DNA of 55,912 nucleotides from Bacteroidota bacterium. GTDB taxonomy: Bacteria > Bacteroidota > Bacteroidia > UBA7662. A program made the translations under genes and the position numbers. The notes beneath the pieces are model-generated. The model was not told the DNA's origin, made no database searches, and saw nothing but the letters and a program-made list of their open reading frames with translations. The first letter of the stretch is position 1, and each line of letters opens with the position of its first letter. The stretch lies in assembly GCA_005799025.1 (NCBI GenBank), contig SYHX01000031.1:1-55912 (forward strand), written 5' to 3'. Of the stretch, positions 45,898-54,418 are shown piece after piece.

Positions 45898-46098
45898 GCC
45901 TAGACCTACATAACTACCCAAACCGTAGATTACGGCGATCCACACCAGGCCTTTAATCAAGAAAAACAAGAAGCCCGCCCAGCCCAATTTCCGTAACCAG
46001 CCAATGGCTTTTTCACTTGGTTTATTTGGATGACCGGTATGGCTTGGTGAGCCATTTCCCGATTCCGTAACGATTTCTTGTAGCGATCTTGGTTTCAT
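45886..46098 (-). CDS. Small membrane protein
   Basis: 70 residues: a polar Ser/Pro-rich N-terminus, then one hydrophobic helix pair (LGWAGFLFFLIKGLVWIAVIYGLGSYVG). Similar short proteins of the type '..GFLFFLIKGLVWI..' occur widely in Bacteroidota and are of unknown function. It is 13 bases after the LolC/E-like permease gene on the same strand, and is probably expressed with it. The start ATG 46098 is well placed. Confidence 0.7.
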   Translation of the reverse strand: MKPRSLQEIVTESGNGSPSHTGHPNKPSEKAIGWLRKLGWAGFLFFLIKGLVWIAVIYGLGSYVGLGSGE

Positions 46099-46111
46099 GA
46101 AATTGTATCGA

Positions 46112-47404
46112 TTATTCCCTTCCGGACCAACCGTTCAAATAGGATGAAGATCGCCGGGCCGGAAACCACGCAAAAATAACTCCCACCGCCGTGACCCCTA
46201 CCAAAATTCCCAACAAATCGAATCCTCGCAAATCCACTGGATAGGCCAAAACCTGAAGATTGGCTGAAACAGGAAAAGTCACCAATGACCATTCTTCCTG
46301 AGCAACGCACAAGACCGCACCCAAAACCAGACCCGTAACAGCACCTGCCGTAACAATTCCCATTCCCGCTCCCCAAAAAATCTTTCGAAGTAAGTCAGGC
46401 CTTGCACCCAATACCCCCAATACCTCGATATCGCTCCGCTTTTGCAAAACCAACATGCTCAAAGAGCCTATCAAATTCATGGCTGCCAGAATTACGATAA
46501 ACATCAGAAAAGCAAAGGTCCACCATTTTTCCGAAGCAAATACTTTGAGGAGGACAGATTCCTGCTCCAGACGATCTTTGACCACGACCCGTTTGGATGA
46601 CCCTGCAGCCTCAGAAAGATCGATTAAATTCCGGCGCACTTCTTGAGGCGATGCATTTCTTTCGCAGACTATTTCCAGCGAACCGGCCTTGGACAACTCC
46701 AGGCCCATCATGGACCGCATGGAATCCAAATCCATTACCACCATTTGCCGGTTCACCTCAGGTTGAAGGTCAAATACTCCCTCCACAAGCAGTGGCCTGG
46801 AGATGAATCCTTGCTCAGGAAAAAGTGGATTCAACGATATTCCATAACGCGGCAAAAAAATCTGGATCGGAGCCGCCGCCGGCCCCAATTCCAAAGCCAA
46901 TTGATCCGCCAAACCAACCCCCACCAAGGCCCATGGTTTCCCTTGAAGTTGAGCCATAAAATTCCTAGGATCTGATTCGGGCCATAGAAGCGAAGCTGGT
47001 AGGTTTAGAACCTTGCCGTATTCCCCATCAACTCCTTTGGTCCAAATCAAGGCTTCCTTTCCTTGGTAACGTAAAAGGGCATTGGATTGCAGGGTAGCTG
47101 AAACGGCTTGAACCCCCTGCACCTTTCGGATCCTGGGTATCCAATATTCTGCGTCAAGGTACATTCCCTCCTTGGGTTGGACTTTAAGTTCGGGATTGAA
47201 CTTATTAAATAAACCCAAGGTCATCTCTTCCAATCCATTGTACACCGACAACACAACCACCAAGGCAGCCGTACCCAAAGCAAGGCCAACCAAAGATATC
47301 AAGGATATCCATTGGCTATAATGCAGCCGGTTGTTTCCTCGGGTTCCCGGCCAAAGATACCTTGTCGCCATCAGGCCGACCAATTCCATGCCCTTTGACG
47401 TCAT
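46112..47404 (-). CDS. LolC/LolE-like ABC transporter permease (FtsX/MacB domain)
   Basis: 430 residues: N-terminal YLWPGTRGNNRLHYSQWISLISLVGLALGTAALVVVLSVYNGLEEM, a large periplasmic MacB_PCD-like part (about 60-280), and three C-terminal membrane segments with MFIVILAAMNLIGSLSMLVLQKRSDIEVLGVLGA, the FtsX/LolE core. It probably releases lipoproteins for outer-membrane sorting together with an ATPase outside the window. ATG 47404 overlaps the stop of the upstream methyltransferase (ATGA). Confidence 0.9.
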   Translation of the reverse strand: MTSKGMELVGLMATRYLWPGTRGNNRLHYSQWISLISLVGLALGTAALVVVLSVYNGLEEMTLGLFNKFNPELKVQPKEGMYLDAEYWIPRIRKVQGVQAVSATLQSNALLRYQGKEALIWTKGVDGEYGKVLNLPASLLWPESDPRNFMAQLQGKPWALVGVGLADQLALELGPAAAPIQIFLPRYGISLNPLFPEQGFISRPLLVEGVFDLQPEVNRQMVVMDLDSMRSMMGLELSKAGSLEIVCERNASPQEVRRNLIDLSEAAGSSKRVVVKDRLEQESVLLKVFASEKWWTFAFLMFIVILAAMNLIGSLSMLVLQKRSDIEVLGVLGARPDLLRKIFWGAGMGIVTAGAVTGLVLGAVLCVAQEEWSLVTFPVSANLQVLAYPVDLRGFDLLGILVGVTAVGVIFAWFPARRSSSYLNGWSGRE

Positions 47405-48213
47405 GGCTTTACTGCCCTAACGATAAGTTCGGACCCCTGCCAATGCGCAAAAAAAACATCTAATAAATTCAATAACAAAATCAACGGGTAAGTCAATAAA
47501 TAATACACGGGTAGGAGCCATATCCAGTCCCGGGACTGCTTCAACAAATACTTGGGAATGCGCACCCCGATTCGTGTGGACAATCGGCCGCTGTAACCGT
47601 AAGCGTAATGGGCCTTGATATTAATGAAGCCCATTTCTTTCAATAATTTCTTGAGCCCTAAGGCATTATAACGATGCAACGCCTCCTGATTGCCGAGCAA
47701 TTTATTGGTAAAATTCGGCTGGACATGAAGCGCTTTGTCGGATTGTACCGCTAATAACAAATTTCCTTCGGAACGCAACGATTCGTAAAAATTTCGAATA
47801 ACCTTTTGATCATTCGGCATATACTCCAGTACATTGACCGACAAGACCAAATCAAAACAGTTTGGCTGTCGGAATTCATGAAGATCTTCCTTTTTGAAAT
47901 AAACCCTGTATTTCTTGCGCTGTACAAAGTAGCGATTACACTCACTCACTTCGACTTCATCGCGGTCTAGAGCACAAATATTCCAAGAAGGAAAGCGACT
48001 GCTCATAAAATGTTCGTATTGGCCCATACCCGAACCCGCGTCCAGAACATGCATGCTGCGATGACCTTTCGCGATAGCAATCCGCCAAAGCTCTTTGCGA
48101 ATATGCCAGAAACTGACGACCAAAGCCTCCAACGAGGTGTAGAACAAGGCACGAAGACCGGGGCGGTTGTGCAGGAAATTACGCAGCGACTGCCTGAATT
48201 CCCTTTGTTCCAT
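47401..48213 (-). CDS. Class I SAM-dependent methyltransferase
   Basis: 270 residues. The SAM-binding motif I is VLDAGSGMGQYE; motif II/acid loop (CALDRDEVEVSE) and FDLVLSVNVLEYMPND follow, with a C-terminal hydrophobic stretch (WIWLLPVYYLLTYPLILLLNLL) that suggests membrane association. Substrate unknown. The coding 3' end overlaps the LolC/E-like gene (ATGA), so both are translated together. Confidence 0.87.
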   Translation of the reverse strand: MEQREFRQSLRNFLHNRPGLRALFYTSLEALVVSFWHIRKELWRIAIAKGHRSMHVLDAGSGMGQYEHFMSSRFPSWNICALDRDEVEVSECNRYFVQRKKYRVYFKKEDLHEFRQPNCFDLVLSVNVLEYMPNDQKVIRNFYESLRSEGNLLLAVQSDKALHVQPNFTNKLLGNQEALHRYNALGLKKLLKEMGFINIKAHYAYGYSGRLSTRIGVRIPKYLLKQSRDWIWLLPVYYLLTYPLILLLNLLDVFFAHWQGSELIVRAVKP

Positions 48214-48232
48214 AATCGTTGTTAAGGCAAAT

Positions 48233-48601
48233 CTATTTCTGCGAAGGATAATTCTCCTTCAACAACTTTTCAATATGCTCTGCATAATCCAGCGAATCAT
48301 CTAGATAAAACTCCAAATCCGGCACGACCCTCAATTGGTTGCGAATTCGATGACCAAGCTCACCGCGTATGGCTGACTTGACCTGACCAAGCCTTTGGAT
48401 TAGCAATTCTTTGGATTCTGACTGGTTTGGGCCGAAGACAGAAAGATAAACCCTGGCCAACGAAAGATCCGCAGTAACTCGGACCATCGTGATCGTGACC
48501 AGGCTAGTTGCGGTTAATTCCCGAAATTTGTCGCGAAAAACCGATGCCAATTCAGATTGCAGGAGGCTTGAAACCTTCAACTGCCGCTTACCCTGCTCCA
48601 T
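48233..48601 (-). CDS. rbfA: Ribosome-binding factor A
   Basis: 122 residues. The KH-like fold shows RQLKVSSLLQSELASVFRDKF, LVTITMVRVTADLSLARVYLSVFG and RGELGHRIRNQLRVVPDLEFYLDDSLDYAEHIEKLL, the full RbfA pattern. It matures the 30S subunit. ATG 48601 is the correct start; upstream codons are antisense to the thioesterase gene. It is divergent from that gene, 33 bases apart, and 19 bases before the methyltransferase gene. Confidence 0.94.
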   Translation of the reverse strand: MEQGKRQLKVSSLLQSELASVFRDKFRELTATSLVTITMVRVTADLSLARVYLSVFGPNQSESKELLIQRLGQVKSAIRGELGHRIRNQLRVVPDLEFYLDDSLDYAEHIEKLLKENYPSQK

Positions 48602-48634
48602 GGGGGTAAATTTAGGGCAAATTTTGCCTTGGTT

Positions 48635-49120
48635 ATGTCCGAAAGTCCTTCCATATTTCCTTTTTATAGTGCGGTCCACCTGCGGTGGGCTGATATTGAC
48701 GCTTTGCAGCATGTCAACAATGCGGTGTACCTGAGTTATTTCGAACAGGCACGGATCGATTATTTCAGGACCCTGGGTTGTTGGGACTGGGATAAGGTCG
48801 GCATGCTATTGGCCAGAACCGAGGTGGACTATTTACGTCCTTTGCTGATACGAGACCAAGCGTGGATTCTCACCCGAACCGTGAAAATCGGGACCAAGAG
48901 CTTTGAAATGGAATACCTTATCGTACGCGAAGCCCCCGACTGGTCCGCGGACCTTCGTCCAAGCCCTCGAAATACGGCCAATCTTATTCCTGCCGCTTTG
49001 ATGGAGCGAGGCCCCCTTCAGAGCATTACACTGGCCAAATCAGTCCTTGTGGCCTATGATTTTGAGAAGAATTGCAGCGTTCCTGTTCCGGAGACTTATC
49101 GACTGGCCCTACAGCCTTAA
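48635..49120 (+). CDS. Acyl-CoA thioesterase, hotdog fold (YbgC/4HBT-like)
   Basis: 161 residues. The hotdog helix motif HLRWADIDALQHVNNAVYLSYFEQARIDYF is plain, with D..QHVNN the conserved catalytic loop (Asp as in 4-hydroxybenzoyl-CoA thioesterase). The rest of the domain is short, as usual for YbgC types. Acyl substrate is not known. ATG 48635 is used; a TTG two codons upstream is less likely. It converges with the M20 gene eight bases further on. Confidence 0.9.
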   Translation: MSESPSIFPFYSAVHLRWADIDALQHVNNAVYLSYFEQARIDYFRTLGCWDWDKVGMLLARTEVDYLRPLLIRDQAWILTRTVKIGTKSFEMEYLIVREAPDWSADLRPSPRNTANLIPAALMERGPLQSITLAKSVLVAYDFEKNCSVPVPETYRLALQP

Positions 49121-49128
49121 AGCCTCGT

Positions 49129-50322
49129 TTAGGCTTGTTCTAATTGTTCAAGAGCAATGGCCGCCAACAATCCCGCCCCTGTCGCCATCGCATCTTCTTC
49201 GATATCGAAGGTGGGCGTGTGTACCGATGAAACAATACCCCTGGCTTCGTTTCGGGTACCAAGCCTATAAAAGGAAGCGGGAATCTCCTGAGCATACCAT
49301 GCAAAATCCTCCGCCGCCATCCACAAATCCAAATCGACCACATTCTCTGAGCCAAGGTATTGATCGGCCGTGCGACGAGCAAGGGAGGTAGGCAGCGGAT
49401 GGTTATATAACATTGGATAGCCTTTGTCAATTTCCACAATGCAGGAGGCGCCCATGGCCGATGCGGTGCCTTCGGCAATTTCTCGAATGAAGGTATGAGC
49501 GCGTTCTCTCCACCCCTCATCCAAGGTGCGAAACGTGCCGCGCAACCTTACTTCGTTGGGCAAAACATTATAGGCCCCTTCGCCAAGAATATGACCGAAT
49601 GACAATACTGAGGGTAGGGTAGGGTTTGCCCTTCGGGAAACCACTTGTTGCAAGGCAACCACCACATGTGAGGCAATCAACACCGAATCCGTGTTCAAAT
49701 GTGGCATGGCAGCATGTCCCCCTTTGCCACGAATGGTCAACCGTATTTCATCCGCCGAGGCCATGTATTGCCCCGATCGAAAACCTACTTTACCGCTGTC
49801 CAGCAAGGGCATTACATGCTGACCATAGATAGAAACCGGGACAGGTCCTTGCAAAGCACCGTCACGGATCATCAAATGGGCGCCTCCCGGCAATCTCTCC
49901 TCGGCGGGCTGAAACAAAAGCCTCACATTTCCTCGAAAATCACCCGTCCTTGATCGTAACAATGCAGCGGCACCCAGAAGAGATGCCGTATGAACATCGT
50001 GACCGCAGGCGTGCATCACCCCAGCAACCTTGGATGCATACGGCACATCGTTGGCCTCTTGAATCGGGAGTGCATCCATATCGGCACGCAAAGCCACCGT
50101 AGGACCAGACCCACAACCTTGAATATTCGCCAAAACCCCAAAACCGCCCACTCCTTCTCTAAAAGGAATATTCAAGTCTTTTAATCTTCTTATAACAAAT
50201 TGCGCGGTTTCACACTCCTCAAAGGATAATTCCGGATGCTGGTGCAAATGGCGTCGATCCGCAACCAACTCCGCTTGCATCGCTTCGGCATCACGCCGTA
50301 GGGCTTCAATCTTCGAAGACAT
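49129..50322 (-). CDS. M20 family amidohydrolase
   Basis: 397 residues. The M20D pattern includes HQHPELSFEE, VALRADMDALPI, VMHACGHDVHTASLLGAAALL (HACGHD metal site), FQPAEERLPGG, GKGGHAAMPHLN and a C-terminal MAAEDFAWY. It hydrolyses N-acyl or amide bonds of amino acids (hippurate hydrolase/IAA-amino acid hydrolase class) with two metal ions. The start lies inside the end of the SPOR gene (17-base overlap), so they are coupled. Confidence 0.93.
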   Translation of the reverse strand: MSSKIEALRRDAEAMQAELVADRRHLHQHPELSFEECETAQFVIRRLKDLNIPFREGVGGFGVLANIQGCGSGPTVALRADMDALPIQEANDVPYASKVAGVMHACGHDVHTASLLGAAALLRSRTGDFRGNVRLLFQPAEERLPGGAHLMIRDGALQGPVPVSIYGQHVMPLLDSGKVGFRSGQYMASADEIRLTIRGKGGHAAMPHLNTDSVLIASHVVVALQQVVSRRANPTLPSVLSFGHILGEGAYNVLPNEVRLRGTFRTLDEGWRERAHTFIREIAEGTASAMGASCIVEIDKGYPMLYNHPLPTSLARRTADQYLGSENVVDLDLWMAAEDFAWYAQEIPASFYRLGTRNEARGIVSSVHTPTFDIEEDAMATGAGLLAAIALEQLEQA

Positions 50323-50779
50323 CCTGGTTCAGGGTTGGTACGCCTTCCTCGGATACATTGGAGTAAATAAGAACCTTGTCCGGTACCACAAAAGCCGAGG
50401 GGTATTCGCTTTTCAGCATCTGCAAATAGGCTTGTGCCTCAGCTTTGTCTCGAAAATCGCCTATTCGAACCCTAAAATCCGGTTGGCGGAACCCCATGTA
50501 AACCCCTAATTTGGAATATTGCTGAACCATTAGGTCCCGAATCTCTTTGGCCTTGGCTCTGGATGAGCCTTGATAAACCTGTACTCGGAACCCTGGAATT
50601 TTTTCTTGGTCAGGGACTACCCTAGAACCACTATCCAGAGGCAAGAATGCCATCTGCCTCTCTTTGGGTAAAGTACCGGCACTAAGTCCCGAAGAATAAA
50701 CCAACAACAAGGCCAGCAAGACCAAAGAGCCGCTTAAGACGGTGATGAATGGAAAACGTAAAGTAAAAAGATGTTTCAT
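50306..50779 (-). CDS. SPOR-domain protein
   Basis: 157 residues: one N-terminal membrane anchor (FPFITVLSGSLVLLALLLVYSSGL) and a C-terminal SPOR domain (about 80-150) with FRVQVYQGSSRAKAKEIRDLMVQQY, DFRVRIGDFRDKAEAQAYLQMLKSEYPSAFVVPD. SPOR domains bind denuded septal peptidoglycan, so a division-site role is likely. It overlaps the M20 gene start. Confidence 0.88.
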   Translation of the reverse strand: MKHLFTLRFPFITVLSGSLVLLALLLVYSSGLSAGTLPKERQMAFLPLDSGSRVVPDQEKIPGFRVQVYQGSSRAKAKEIRDLMVQQYSKLGVYMGFRQPDFRVRIGDFRDKAEAQAYLQMLKSEYPSAFVVPDKVLIYSNVSEEGVPTLNQDVFED

Positions 50780-50843
50780 AACTTGATACGGCTTTGGATT
50801 ATTGACTCTAAGTTACTTAGGAAACAATTCATTCCTTCCCAGG

Positions 50844-53800
50844 TTATTCCTCGGCGTCTTTGCCGTGGCAAGATTTATATTTCCGACCATTGCCGCAGGG
50901 ACAGGGATCATTACGCCCGATTTTGGGCCCTACTCGTACCGGGCTTGCCACAGGCGCTGGGGCCTGCGCCGCCGTAGAACTGATTGCACCACCGTAATCA
51001 GCCTTGGTTGCCGTGGTTGACTGATTCGATCCCGAATTACTCACCAATGCCTTACGGGGCGCCGGATTTGTAGGAGCAACTTCTTCGTTCCCCTGAATCC
51101 TTGCCTGAAAAAGCATGGAGATTAATTCCTGATAAATTTCGGATAACATCTTTTTGAACATCCCGAAAGACTCCATTTTATAAACAACTAAAGGATCTTT
51201 CTGCGCGTATACGGCGTTTTGGACCGATTGTTTGAGATCATCCATGTCCCTCAAGTGATTCTTCCAAGCCTCGTCTGTCAAAAACAAGGTCAAGGCCTTT
51301 TCCAACTCTGTGATCAAAATACGGCCGGAGCTTTCTTTGAGAGCGCCAAGCTGTACGCCCAACTGCACGGATCTTCCTGCAAAAGCTATAGGAATTCCAA
51401 TGCCTTCTTGAAGCTTGTCAGGTTGTTGCAACCATTCCTGAAGATGTTGCATTACAACTTGTATAATAGCATCTTGACGACGATTTAGTTCACTAAAAGC
51501 CTGTTGATGAATTTTATCAAACAAGGCGAGGGGTTTGAGGCTTTCAAATTCTTCGGCACGGAGGTCCCATTGGATGCCAAAGGTTTTGATACCATCCAAC
51601 ATGAAATTCTCGTAATCAGAGGAGTCTTTGTGCTGTTCCACCATCTCTTCCACCAAATCGGCCAAGGCATTGAGCACATCGCGATGCACTCGTTCGCCGT
51701 AAAGCGCATTGCGCCGACGGCTGTAAACAATTTCACGTTGGGCGTTCATCACATCATCGTACTCCAACAATCGCTTGCGCACCCCAAAATTGTTCTCCTC
51801 TACCTTTTTCTGAGCACGTTCAATGGATTTGGTGATCATGGAGTGCTGGATGACCTCGCCTTCTTTGTATCCAAAGCGGTCCATGATATTCGAAATGCGC
51901 TCCGAGCCAAACAATCTCATCAAATCATCCTCCAGCGAAACAAAAAAGATAGAGGAACCCGGATCCCCTTGGCGACCTGAACGGCCCCGAAGCTGCCGGT
52001 CCACACGACGCGATTCATGCCGCTCAGTTCCAATAATAGCTAAACCTCCTGCATCCTTGACCCCTTCTCCTAATTTGATATCGGTTCCGCGGCCTGCCAT
52101 GTTAGTAGCGATTGTTACGGTCCCTGCACGACCCGCTTCGGCCACAATTTCGGCTTCCCGCTGATGCTGTTTGGCATTGAGGACGTTGTGCTTGATTTTG
52201 CGCAGGGTCATCATACGGCTCAAGAGCTCGGAAGTTTCCACCGAGGTGGTGCCAACGAGGACTGGGCGGCCCGCTTCCACCAACGAAGCAACCTGGTCTA
52301 TGATCGCCGAATACTTTTCGCGCTTGGTTTTGTAAACCAAATCTTCTTCGTCCTTTCGAACAATGGGGCGATGCGTTGGAATGACGACCACATCCAACTT
52401 ATAAATTTCCCACAACTCACCCGCCTCGGTTTCCGCAGTACCCGTCATCCCCGCCAATTTGTGGTACATCCTGAAAAAGTTCTGCAGAGTGATGGTAGCA
52501 AAAGTCTGAGTTGCGGCTTCCACCTTCACATTTTCTTTGGCCTCTATAGCTTGATGCAACCCATCGGAATAACGTCTGCCGTCCAATACACGACCGGTTT
52601 GCTCATCAACGATTTTGACCTTGTTCTGATCAACGATATACTCAATATCTTTTTCAAAAAGACAATACGCTTTGAGAAGTTGGTTGATGGTATGGATTCG
52701 CTCCGATTTGAGTTGAAAATTCTGCAGCAGTCTGGTCTTCTCTTCGGTTTTCTGCGCAGTATCTACTGAAGATTTCTCGATCTCAGCAATTTCGGCCCCA
52801 ACATCCGGTAAGACAAAGAAAGAGGTATCTTCGCCGCTTGATGTGATATGCTCGATCCCCTTTTCGGTCAACTCAATGGAATTGTTTTTCTCATCAATCA
52901 CAAAGAACAACTCGGCATCAGCCTTGTGCATTTCCTTTTGCTGATCTTGCAAGTAATGGGCTTCCGTTTTGAGCAAGAGGGCCCGTACTCCTGGTTCGGA
53001 AAGAAATTTAATAAGAACTTTGTTTTTGGGCAGGCCTCGGTAGGCCCTGAACAGGGAAAGACCGGCTTCCTCTGGTTTGTTTTCGGCAAACAATTTACGA
53101 GAGTCGGCCAGGGCTGTGTTAAGATAACGCTTCTGGGAATCCACCAGGGACTCAATGCGTGGCTTAAGTTGATGAAATTCATGGTGATCGCCGCGCGGAA
53201 CCGGTCCGGAAATGATCAAAGGCGTTCTTGCATCATCGATCAACACCGAATCCACCTCATCGACCATGGCAAAATGGTGCTTACGTTGCACCAATTCTTC
53301 GACCGAATGGGACATGTTGTCCCTGAGGTAATCAAAGCCAAATTCATTATTCGTGCCGTAGGTAATGTCGGCTCGATATGCTTTGCGACGGGCTTCGGTA
53401 TTGGGACGATGTTTGTCGATGCAATCCACACGCAGGCCGTGAAATTGGAATAAAGGGCCGTTCCACTCGGAGTCCCTTCGCGCCAAATAATCGTTAACCG
53501 TAACAATATGCACCCCCAAGCCGCTCAAGGCATTCAAATAAGCAGGTAATGTGGAGACCAAGGTTTTTCCTTCACCCGTTGACATTTCAGAAATTTTACC
53601 TGAATGCAGCACCATGCCCCCTATAAGCTGGACATCATAATGAATCATATTCCAAAGGACCTCAGCGCCCGCTGCGGTCCAACAGTTACTGTAGAGGGCA
53701 TGCTCTCCATCGATGCGAACAAAGTCTTTTCCTTCAGCGGCCAATTCCCGGTCCAATTCCGTGGCTGTCACTTTCAATTCGCTATATTGAGTTAACCTTC

Positions 53801-54164
53801 GGGCCGTTTCTTTGACCACAGCAAACGCCTCTGGTAACAATTGTTGAAGGATTTCTTCCAAAGCGCCATCCCTTTCCTTGACCGTAGCGTCATACTCCTC
53901 AAAACGAGCGGCCTGAGCCTGGGCATCTTCCCCCTCTGCGCTTTGAGCCTTCAGAGAAGATAATTTTTCGTGGTAGGTTTGAAGGCCCTCGTTAATTCTT
54001 CCCTTATATTCCTGCGTTTTGGCGCGTAGTTCGTCATGGGTTAGGGATGCGAACGACTCAAAGTGACGGTTAATTTCTTCCACTCTCGGCCACAAGGCCT
54101 TCACATCCCTTTCGGATTTATTACCAAAAAATCCTTGCAGCACTTTATTAACAAATCCAATCAT
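50844..54164 (-). CDS. secA: Preprotein translocase ATPase SecA
   Basis: 1106 residues from ATG 54164; larger than E. coli SecA (901), as is usual in Bacteroidota because of insertions. It has NBD1 with Walker A MSTGEGKT (~210), DEVDSVLIDDARTPLIISG (Walker B region, with the DEVDS box), VGTTSVETSELLS and the NBD2 phrase TNMAGRGTDIKLG, ERHESRRVDRQLRGRSGRQGDPG. The C-terminal tail ends with the zinc SEC-C motif DPCPCGNGRKYKSCHG. SecA drives export through SecYEG, which most envelope proteins in this window need. An upstream ATG 54215 would add 17 doubtful residues. Confidence 0.97.
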   Translation of the reverse strand: MIGFVNKVLQGFFGNKSERDVKALWPRVEEINRHFESFASLTHDELRAKTQEYKGRINEGLQTYHEKLSSLKAQSAEGEDAQAQAARFEEYDATVKERDGALEEILQQLLPEAFAVVKETARRLTQYSELKVTATELDRELAAEGKDFVRIDGEHALYSNCWTAAGAEVLWNMIHYDVQLIGGMVLHSGKISEMSTGEGKTLVSTLPAYLNALSGLGVHIVTVNDYLARRDSEWNGPLFQFHGLRVDCIDKHRPNTEARRKAYRADITYGTNNEFGFDYLRDNMSHSVEELVQRKHHFAMVDEVDSVLIDDARTPLIISGPVPRGDHHEFHQLKPRIESLVDSQKRYLNTALADSRKLFAENKPEEAGLSLFRAYRGLPKNKVLIKFLSEPGVRALLLKTEAHYLQDQQKEMHKADAELFFVIDEKNNSIELTEKGIEHITSSGEDTSFFVLPDVGAEIAEIEKSSVDTAQKTEEKTRLLQNFQLKSERIHTINQLLKAYCLFEKDIEYIVDQNKVKIVDEQTGRVLDGRRYSDGLHQAIEAKENVKVEAATQTFATITLQNFFRMYHKLAGMTGTAETEAGELWEIYKLDVVVIPTHRPIVRKDEEDLVYKTKREKYSAIIDQVASLVEAGRPVLVGTTSVETSELLSRMMTLRKIKHNVLNAKQHQREAEIVAEAGRAGTVTIATNMAGRGTDIKLGEGVKDAGGLAIIGTERHESRRVDRQLRGRSGRQGDPGSSIFFVSLEDDLMRLFGSERISNIMDRFGYKEGEVIQHSMITKSIERAQKKVEENNFGVRKRLLEYDDVMNAQREIVYSRRRNALYGERVHRDVLNALADLVEEMVEQHKDSSDYENFMLDGIKTFGIQWDLRAEEFESLKPLALFDKIHQQAFSELNRRQDAIIQVVMQHLQEWLQQPDKLQEGIGIPIAFAGRSVQLGVQLGALKESSGRILITELEKALTLFLTDEAWKNHLRDMDDLKQSVQNAVYAQKDPLVVYKMESFGMFKKMLSEIYQELISMLFQARIQGNEEVAPTNPAPRKALVSNSGSNQSTTATKADYGGAISSTAAQAPAPVASPVRVGPKIGRNDPCPCGNGRKYKSCHGKDAEE

Positions 54165-54266
54165 GGAACGGGGGTCTCGTTGGGGTTCAAAAAACAGGAA
54201 AACGTAGGGGATCAAAGTTACCCCCTGAAAGGAGCAAGAAATTACGAATTTGTTCTAATTTTGCCG

Positions 54267-54351
54267 CATCACGGGGTGCCTCCATCAACGTTGCGGGGGC
54301 TGAGATCATACCCATTGAACCTGTCGGGGTCATGCCCGCGTAGGGAAGATG
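54267..54351 (+). promoter_or_regulatory. TPP riboswitch (THI box)
   Basis: The core is diagnostic: CGGGGTGCC, then GGCTGAGATCATACCC, GAACCTGTCGGGGTCATGCC and GCGTAGGGAAG. Paired ends CATC (54267-54270) and GATG (54348-54351) would close P1. It senses thiamin pyrophosphate and controls the receptor gene that starts at 54419. Confidence 0.95.
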
Positions 54352-54366
54352 ACAGCCTTCACAGGC

Positions 54367-54393
54367 TTGGGTCAGCTCCGGACCCGGTTTTTT
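54367..54393 (+). terminator. Terminator-like hairpin of the riboswitch
   Basis: GGGTC (54369-54373) and GACCC (54381-54385) pair around a 7-base loop and are followed by GG and a T6 run, ending 25 bases before the receptor ATG. A second hairpin, AGCCT-TCAC-AGGCT (54354-54367), sits between the aptamer and this stem. Together they look like an expression platform acting by premature termination when TPP is bound. Confidence 0.6.
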
Positions 54394-54418
54394 GTTCCAT
54401 TTCAAGCCAAAAAACCCC